A stretch of DNA of 64,000 nucleotides from Cylicocyclus nassatus (Eukaryota > Nematoda > Chromadorea > Rhabditida > Strongylidae), in NCBI GenBank assembly GCA_958299035.1, contig CATQJL010000112.1:18141361-18205360 (forward strand), written 5' to 3'. Each line of letters begins with the position of its first letter. Within the stretch, counting starts at the first letter, position 1. The notes under the pieces are model-generated. The model was not told the DNA's origin, ran no database searches, and saw only the letters and a list, made by a program, of their open reading frames with translations. Position numbers and translations under genes: made by a program. This document shows, one piece after another, positions 56,777 to 64,000 of the stretch.

Positions 56777-59700
56777 TTATTTCAATGGTTCTCTATTTTT
56801 CACGTAATCGAACGCACAAACAAGGTAATAGAAGACTCCCATCACAGCGTCATTATCTTTGTATCTTTGAAGGAAGGATTGTTTTGAACATCCGAAATGC
56901 GTTATTTTGGGTAACCTCTGCAAAGAGTAATCTGATGAAGGTACTTACCAAATTGTCTGTGAAAAGATTGTGTAAATTAAGCAGACAGGTTAACTGAAGA
57001 AACAATATTTCTTTTGTGCAAGCCCATCAAGAAATATTTTGCCAATTTATTGCAATGCCAAGGCTCACTTCAAGTGTTAACTTGAATGCACCTTTAAAAA
57101 GTTAGCATGTTTCGTTAACATGTTTTGCTGAAGGTTTTTGAGCATCAGTACTGAGACATAAACTCGTATTTAAGTTGCTCAGCATCGAACTTGGGAAGGA
57201 AGACCTGTCATGTTATTAAGGTATAATAGGCACCAAATAGCACCTATCGATCGAGAAGGCAAGCTAAATGACCATTAAATATTTAAAATGACATGAACTA
57301 CGTAAGTTCTGAAAACCAAATCCTATAATATTTGACTATCAAGTGGGATCTTCTTCTAAAATATTGCACTCCAACACTCAGTCATTGATAGTGAACATAT
57401 ATTTGAACGCATTTGCTATGCCTTTCTTATGAACCCAAAGTATAATAGAAAATGAGCTACAAAAAAAATTGTTATAATAACTCTCGATTATTAATTGCTT
57501 GAAGGCATAAAAATTTTACGCTATCTGTTTCAAAAGATTGATAGTGTACGATTATGAATGTAAGCGGAAGCAAACAAACTTTAAATTGTCAGTGTTTCTG
57601 CCGTTACTTCTCAATTTGCAGCAAAAACTACAGCAAGCGCGCAAATGAATGTTGTATGAGTTCACTGAATGCCGAATCTAGTGGAAGTTGTAGAAACGTT
57701 TTGGAATGATTAAAATTTCAGATTAAACTTTATGTATGGCATAATTAAACGGATGTTTAAAGGTCATCCCTTAAAGTTCGCTTTGCTCATATGCCTCACC
57801 TACTTTTGAGGCTCTCCCGTTACTATATGAAGCATAGAAAAACATTTTTCTAAACTAGCTACATGGGAGATTAACTTTGGAAAGCTTCACTTTAAAACCA
57901 GTTTATTCTGAGGTTTAAGTAAGTATGATCCGCATACAAAAAAAAGCGCTATTCGTTAAAACGAACGTTGCTGAAGGCATCAGTTTATGCGACAGCAAAA
58001 GATTCAAACTGCGAAGATTTTTTCTTGTCATTAAGCCGCCTAAATTTGTCCGTATTAAAGACAGATCATCAAAACTCAAAGACCGAGTGTGAACAGCTTG
58101 AGTATCAAGAAACTCGGTTATTTCTTTCTTTCTGATAGCTATTTGTGGTTGGTCTATGCAGCATTGCATATTATCGTCATGGATATCCCTAACAAGCTTA
58201 CAAAAGCCCCGAATTTATTCATTTTCAGGATTATTTACTCTGATACTTTGATAGGTGTCATGTGGTAAGGAATAAAAAAACGAAAAGAATAAATCGAGTC
58301 CTCTATGATAATTTTCAAAAAAAAAACTTTTCCTTCTCAAAGCGAATCAAACTTGCATCCTACACAAATGATGATCAATAACTACAGCTTCGAATCTGAT
58401 TCCGAAAGCTTTCATAAATTTTCTGCATTCATTGTTCCACGAATTCATTGAGATTTCCAAAAATTATATAATCAAAAAGCAATGCAAATGATCTGAAAGA
58501 GTAAGTCATCGCTCATACTATAATTGTCTGGTATCTTTATTTTGAATTACCAGAAAAGTTTAGAACAATCGGAGAATTGTCTGATGATAAAATTTGACAA
58601 TAAATAAAATGATAGCATTTAAAAGACCGGTTAAGAAAAATAAGGGTACAAATGATGAAAAACGTATTCCAAACGAAAATTAGAAATCAAAAACAATGAA
58701 GACCTGCATGCTATCATCAACGCCATTGGGCTGCTCCTACATAGGCAGATCCACGATATAAGCATTTGTAAATATGCCCATGAACTTTCAGATTTCTTAA
58801 GTTGCTTGAAATCTTGAAAAATAGCAAGCTAGCACACGAACTTAGAAATTTTTGGGTTTTTCGTATTTCGACCTTTCTATGTAATAAAAAGCAAGAGGCG
58901 GAGTTGCCTCAAACCAAATTTTAGTGCTCCAAAGGGTCAGTGGTCGTTGCGTAGGCCCACCAAGGCACCTATCGAAAGCTGGCCGGACCATACATTATGT
59001 TAGAGAATTTTTGGAGTTTATTTTTTGAAACTCGATTGCCATCAAAACTGTTTTGGGGAACGAATTGTAAAACGATGATTGAAACGTTTCGTTAAAATTT
59101 AGACTTGTGTCACTGGAAGCTTCGAATCACAAACTGGGAAGAGAAAGAGATTGTGTTCTGGTGCAGAGCCCCTGCTATGATGTCTCTACACATTAAAACT
59201 GCATAATCATTCCAGAAAACTACAAAACGTTTGAAATGACTCAGTATGCTCCCAAAAGTATGTATACATTGTTTGATCATTAATATCTCCCTTTCCTAGA
59301 AGTCTTTTGCCTGACTTCAGGTATCATTTCGTAGAGCAGGCTTCAGCTTAGATTTACAGCATGGAGCCAATTAACTATCTTCATTCACTACTGTAGGAAT
59401 ACGGTAGGAACTTCAAGAAGGGTTTTAAGCCATTGAGGGTCCTAGTTCGCCTTAGAAAGTGAACCAAACAATCTGTAAACTCTTACACTAAGCTGATCAA
59501 AGTCGCTTGAACCAAATATGAATGTATTTGACCGCGATGCTTGCTTCATGACTTATGCCCCGTAAACCGTAACAGCTGTTTTTACTATGCTCCCTATTGC
59601 AGCCACACCTTTTGAAAAGCTTTATAAACTCCTAGAAAATTAATAAAAAATCATTGCACTTGAAATTCCTGGTACATCACTTTTCAGAATTTTTTTTGTA

Positions 59701-60736
59701 ACAAGGCTAATTCACAATGGTGCTGTAAGGCAAAAGTTCTTATCATGATCATAAAGTACCGAAAGCGATCGGTGGTTCGCTTTATAGTGTAAATCTAAGA
59801 TAAAGCCAGCTCTAACAAATGGTACCTTAAGTTAGGTAGAAGACTCCCTGGGAAGAGAGGTAGAGATATAAGCGATTAAACAGTGTACACATACTTTTGG
59901 CTTTCATAATCAGAATGACTATAAAATGGGACAAGTTAAGTAATTTTCTGTCACAGTGCTTTAGTTTTATGCACTGCTAGACCATTTCTTGGCAGCAGAT
60001 TCCTTCTCCTCTTACATATGTGTATAAAACACAGCATGACGATTTCTGCATCATCTAAACTTACCTCGCACAGTTTATATTCCTTCACCCACTTTGGAAT
60101 AAAATATTCCGCCGCTTCTTTTCCATTCCTTAGTCTGAAATTTATAATAACACGAAGATAGATAGACTGTCATGACTTACCCGTTAACGCCTACCATCAT
60201 AGTGTACTCTACTTGATTGGCTGTACATGTATCGGGGCCCATTACCGCATATTTAGCCGCGTTTTCTTGCAGCCAACAGCTGTAGTTCGGGAATATATAC
60301 TAAAACGTTGCTGCTTAGTGACCAAAAAAAGATGTATAATCAGAAATCGTGAAAGGTTGGAAGTATTAGGTCTACTTTTGATGAATTTCTCATTCGAGCA
60401 GAAAAATATCAACGTTAGAAGTAAAAACATATTGTTAGAGTAAACTGACCGTACTACCGTACCGATGGCATTGCGCCGCAATTTGCAATTGAAACTCTGG
60501 AATCCAAGTTTTCGAAAAATCTCCACGATAATAGAGCGGCATCCAGTAACCACGGTAACAATTACTCGGGATTTCCTTTGGTGATTTTTTGGCGAGACCA
60601 GAGTCAGCCAAACACTGCTATGTTTGTTATTGATTTTGTTGTTTAGAGGAATTCAACTCACAATAATGAGAACACAGTACGACACCTTATAGATAAGGCT
60701 TGAACTTTTACAAAATGCTTTCACACAGTCAAACAT
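56777..60736 (-). CDS. gene B: unrecognised Cys-containing protein, five exons
   Basis: Minus-strand exons: 60736-60662 (start ATG; MFDCVKAFCKSSSL, ends YCVLII), 60614 to 60463 or 60450 (CLADSGLAKKSPKEIP, NCYRGYWMPLYYRGDF), 60299 or 60279 to 60181 (CWLQENAAKYAVMG, ends MMVGVN), 60134-60065 (LRNGKEAAEYFIPKWVKEYK) and 56917-56777 (ITHFGCSKQSFL, FYYLVCAFDYVKNREPLK, TAA). Phases agree throughout. The second intron has two possible splice pairs: GTCAGT with TTTTAG in phase 0, or GTACGG with CTACAG in phase 2. About 200 residues with nine or more cysteines; no clear signal peptide. Paralogous to gene A. The 3.1-kb last intron contains the MITE at 59242-59906. An upstream exon cannot be excluded. 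Function unknown. Confidence 0.75.
57915..58169 (-). CDS. weak exon candidate inside gene B intron
   Basis: 84-codon open stretch with IRKKEITEFLDTQAVHTRSL and LIRTNLGGLMTRKNLRSLNL. It has plausible composition but no resolved splice sites. It lies in gene B's last intron on the same strand, so it could be an alternative exon or chance. Not part of the paralogous structure. Confidence 0.25.
   Translation of the reverse strand: MQCCIDQPQIAIRKKEITEFLDTQAVHTRSLSFDDLSLIRTNLGGLMTRKNLRSLNLLLSHKLMPSATFVLTNSAFFCMRIILT
59242..59906. mobile_element. old foldback element related to 36573-37248
   Basis: Diverged relative of the CAGGGTGTCCC element: shared AAGTCTTTTGCCT, CTTCAGCTTAGATTTA and TGGTACCTTAAG words in the same order, with ends around CAGTATGCTCCCAAAAGTATG and its inverted partner. 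TA duplication no longer clear. Lies in the last intron of gene B. Confidence 0.65.
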
Positions 60737-61979
60737 CCACGACGCTCTGGAAGCGAATAGTGTTTAGTAAAGAATATGATTTCTAATTGTAAGGAGCACA
60801 GTGGAGTAGTAACTGCTGTTAGTTGCTTACAAAATGTGAATTTCAAAATTCTCGAATTTCTTGAACATTTTTTCTAGTCCGCTAAACGATCCCCATATCG
60901 TGCTAACTAATAATGAGAGTCATTCGACTCAAGATTTAAAGCGACGCGCACGGAACTATTTACATTTTTTATTTCTAAAAGGAGACAAGACTCAGTGTCA
61001 TATACGAGATACGTAGAGCCATGTACTCTGAAGTCTTCGCTCTAAGTGACAAATTTAGTAAATTTTATGGTCATTTTTGTGCCGAAAAGATTTTTTGTGA
61101 AAATTTCCTAAAAACACCAATAACATTTCCAAATAGCCTTTTCTAGGACTATGGAAAAGTACCAGTAATCTACTTAGACCGTTGAATGACAATAAAAAGC
61201 AGGAACAGCGCTCAAGCTTTGCCTGTCATACCTTCGGTAGTCTAGAGATAGGGCGTCAAGAGTGAAGGTTGTTCGACTATCTGCCCCCCCCCCCCACAAA
61301 AAGCTAAGGTTGTTTATAGGAAATCACAGAAAGAAGAAAGTAAAAAGCTGCAAAAACAATTAGCAATTTAGAAGAAACCCTTGAAACCGGGTAAAGCGCT
61401 GCAATCAGTCTGATATTTTTCATTTGACGGCATTTCCACTTCGGTTTTTCTAGGACCAGGCAATCCACAACACGAAGAAAACGAACTAAAGCTAATAGTA
61501 TATACTTTGTGAGTGTTTTAAGAACAATCATATATCTAAAATGGTGATTATTAAGCATAAGATAAACGATAAAAAATCAATCATGAAAACGTGAAATTTT
61601 GTTTTCATTGAGTCGAAATGCTACGTAATCTAGTTTTTGGTGCATCCTTCAATTTCTTTACCGCATTCTCGTAGTTTTTGTTTCTGGCGACGTTATTAGC
61701 TCTAGAGTACTATGTTTTAGAGCAGAATGCCTCCAAGCGTGTAAGAAATGCTTACCAATTACAATAAAGGCCCATGAAAAAAAAAACGAGAAGCGCACTT
61801 TGCACTTTTTTGCCAGGTATTTTGTCATAATCCCAATAGAAGATAGAAGTTAGTTCTGCGACGTTGTCTCTGCACGTTATGAACAGATGCAAGATCTATC
61901 GAATGCACAAAAAAAACTTCGAAAGAACTAAATTGAAGAAAAAACAGGAATTGTTCGAAAACACGGTTTGCCAAATTTT
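60737..61979. other. no gene recognised; upstream of gene B
   Basis: Would contain the gene B promoter. A C run at 61284-61295. No exon supported. Confidence 0.35.
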
Positions 61980-63060
61980 CCATTCAGAGCAAAAAAAGGG
62001 GATTTTGGGGCGTTGTCAGCATAAAAGCAGAGGTCAAGAGCTTCACCATGATATACCATTTTGCTAGAATTGCGTTCAGAACAACGAAAAAGGTCAACAG
62101 AGCTAAATGCCTCGTGCCTCGCGTTTGAGGTAGCGAGGTAGGACTCAACGCGCGGAGACGCAGACGAGCAAAGGAGAAAGACCAGAGCTGACGGCCTACA
62201 CCCATTTGGCTCTGGTCGTAGATCTCCGCGTGGTTTTAACGAAACCCTGCAACGCTATGTATCATTCTGATCGTCACGACACGACTAGGATCACTGATGA
62301 TGTCGCAAGCTTCGAAAGTCACTTCTTAACGAGTTTAACCAACACTTTCGTGCCGACTCTCTGCGCAAGAGATAAGTACGTTTTCTCGTTTGTATTAAAC
62401 TCCAATAGCTTTACTGAGTTTTAATAGCTTTAGTGAGTTTTTGAAACTCAATCGCAGTTTAAAGAGAGGTTAGTTGAAAAATGAATTCTATGGTATTTCA
62501 AACAAAAACCTCGTTTCCAGCGAAGTCTAAAAGCGCAGTTCGGTTTCGCTGGGGAGTTTTCAAGATAATACTCACTACACTTGCTTCATTCACATCCCGA
62601 TATAGTCACCTTAACATTCGGGGCTTCCCCTCGAATGAATTCTATTTTTTTGAAAGTTGTATTCTCATATATCGCTCAAAGTGAAGGTTGTCAGCGACTA
62701 AGGCTCTACGTATCAAAGGTATGTATGCTTCGCGCTGAGACTCGCAAAGAATCTCGCTGAGTAATTTCAATTTTAGTCAGTGTCCTAGTCGTCTTATGAT
62801 GAATAGAATAATTTATAATGTTGGTGCATTTCATTAAGACCCAGCGGAGACCTCCTTCTTTAGCCAAATGTTCCGTCGGCTCTGCTCCTTTGCGGCTTCA
62901 TGGTCGCGTGCTGCTAAGCTATTCTCTACGCTTCACATGGGGCAATTTGGCTCCGATACTCTTTTCATCGCTTTCAACACCAAATCTACTAAATGGTATA
63001 TCATCTCATCGCTCTTGATCTTTGTTGATGCACGCCTTTCCCAACTCCATTTTTCTTAAT
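61980..63060. repeat. diverged inverted repeat
   Basis: 61990-62200 read in reverse resembles 62860-63050: both contain AAATGGTATATCAT, a CTCTTGA word and CGCCCCAAAATCC/CACGCCTTTCCC-like ends. Paired reading frames on opposite strands (KWYIMVKLL at one side, KWYIISSLL at the other) are palindrome shadows. Probably an old foldback transposon. Confidence 0.5.
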
Positions 63061-63750
63061 TTGGCCAAAAAATCTGGCAAAAGCCGTGTTTTCAAAATTC
63101 TGCCGCTCCTTCTTCGGTTTAATCCTTTTGACGCAGTTTTTTGCGCACTTGATTAATTTTAGTTTTATTTTAAACTAGCTAGGAGAGAGAAAAAACAGCG
63201 AGCGGCGAGTGGCGTAGGAAATGCTAGAGAGCCAACGAACGTGAGCTGGCGCTGAGACCGGCAGACAGATCGCCGTTGTTTTACCATTATTTACTGTATC
63301 TTTGTAGATACTCTAGCCCATAAGCAGTCTCCATTAGAAGGGAATTTTATCATGTTTGAATCGAGGCAGCAGCGGTGAAGTTGCAGTGTTGTAGATTTGT
63401 TCTCGGTTTAGCGCAACGAATTTTGGATAAATTTCGAAGACGCCAAGAAGTGCATTTATGCATAATTTCAACTCATGCGGGTTCTAATAAGTTAAAAACC
63501 ATATTTAGCTCAGGTTTTTGATGATTTCACCAAGTGTTCTCAAATAACATTTATGAAGGCGAATTGAACCTGCAAAAATCAGCTCACTTTTTTGATTCAC
63601 TTTTTTACATAAAACCGCCATGTATGTAACGGTTCGACTTTAGCCCTTATAAATCACTAGTTGGCTTTCCCGGTCCAGCCCGGGCCATGGTTCACCGCAC
63701 TGCGAGCCCCCTCCCCCCCCCCCTCGCCCTATATGGTATGGATGACTTAC
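63061..63750. other. no gene recognised; intronic or intergenic
   Basis: Downstream (minus strand) of the exon at 63751-63867, so possibly its intron. Contains a poly-C run at 63712-63723. No acceptor-exon pair identified. Confidence 0.35.
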
Positions 63751-63867
63751 CTTGGGACGTCCGCTTGGAAACCGCATTCTCGTAATCCTTAGGTGAAAAT
63801 GAGCTTCACCGGCCTCCTTTACATGAGTATGGAAAATGCTTGATTGAACATGATAACCCTTCAATTC
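63751..63867 (-). CDS. gene H: internal exon of unknown protein
   Basis: A 117-bp minus-strand exon of 39 codons between a TTTCCTAAG acceptor and a strong CCCAAG|GTAAGT donor at 63750, phase 0 at both ends. Reads ELKGYHVQSSIFHTHVKEAG and then HFHLRITRMRFPSGRPK. Composition and both splice sites support it. Neighbouring exons were not found on either side, partly because the window ends. Family not recognised. Confidence 0.55.
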
Positions 63868-63894
63868 CTTAGGAAAATGTAAACAAATCAATAA

Positions 63895-64000
63895 ATCGAT
63901 AGAAGGGCCCAACGAATCGCCGCAAAAAGTAGCCTATCATCTGCGCAAGGGTCGAAAACATATGTGTGCAAAGTTTCAGCTGAATCGGTTGAGTGGCGCG
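63895..64000 (-). mobile_element. Helitron-like fragment at window edge
   Basis: Contains AAAAGTAGCCTATCA, ATATGTGTGCAAAGTTT and GAATCGGTTGAG words that match the inverted subterminal block of the Helitrons at 17355-17475 and 36430-36530. Cut off by the window end. Confidence 0.6.

Noticed and set aside
56947..56991. Possible micro-exon of gene B between TTCTTCAG and GTAAGT (minus strand)
   Set aside because: It would leave an intron of only about 30 bp before the last exon and has no counterpart in gene A, though it keeps the frame. Not included.
62818..63059. Plus-strand 63-66 codon frames as a small gene
   Set aside because: The sequence is one arm of a diverged inverted repeat with a mirrored frame at 61984-62205, so a transposon origin is more likely.

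Overview
The window looks like a nematode nuclear chromosome segment. The best evidence is at 38515-38536: a 22-nt sequence differing from the canonical nematode SL1 spliced leader at one base. It is followed at once by a GT donor, three well-formed stem-loops and an Sm site (38515-38641). Introns of about 50 bp with TTTCAG/TTTTAG acceptors, CR1- and RTE-like retrotransposons and Tc1/mariner, hAT and Helitron debris agree with this. I could not identify the species.

Most of the window is transposon sequence, much of it nested. 0-15.8 kb: two copies of a hAT-like element, each with an exact 8-bp target duplication. The second copy was opened by a CR1 element and a mariner-type foldback. Between the two copies lies a stack of foldback elements (4.3-7.7 kb). 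15-29 kb: mariner foldbacks, Helitrons with terminal TC and CTAG, and a second, 5'-truncated CR1. 30-37 kb: more foldbacks and a Helitron. 41-44 kb and 49-56 kb: small hAT-type and CG-rich elements, a 3.3-kb long inverted repeat, and a tandem RTE fragment.

Host coding sequence is sparse and split into short exons, so I assembled it by hand from splice sites, reading phase and paralogy. Genes A (+, 24.77-32.19 kb) and B (-, 60.74-56.78 kb) are paralogues of an unrecognised cysteine-containing family, with matching exon order and mostly matching phases. Genes F (+, 37.90-39.47 kb) and E (-, 40.86-39.57 kb) converge tail to tail. E has at least seven exons and a lysine-rich, possibly nuclear, C-terminus. 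Single exons of further genes lie at 37.60-37.86 kb, 47.73-48.06 kb and 63.75-63.87 kb, all on the minus strand.

The most unusual object is at 38235-38821: a 587-bp element with terminal inverted repeats that carries an apparently intact SL1-type RNA gene. It sits inside an (AC)n tract in the first intron of gene F. A second, decayed copy with the same ends and a degenerate SL RNA lies at 30383-30958. Together they suggest a mobile element family that disperses spliced-leader RNA genes.
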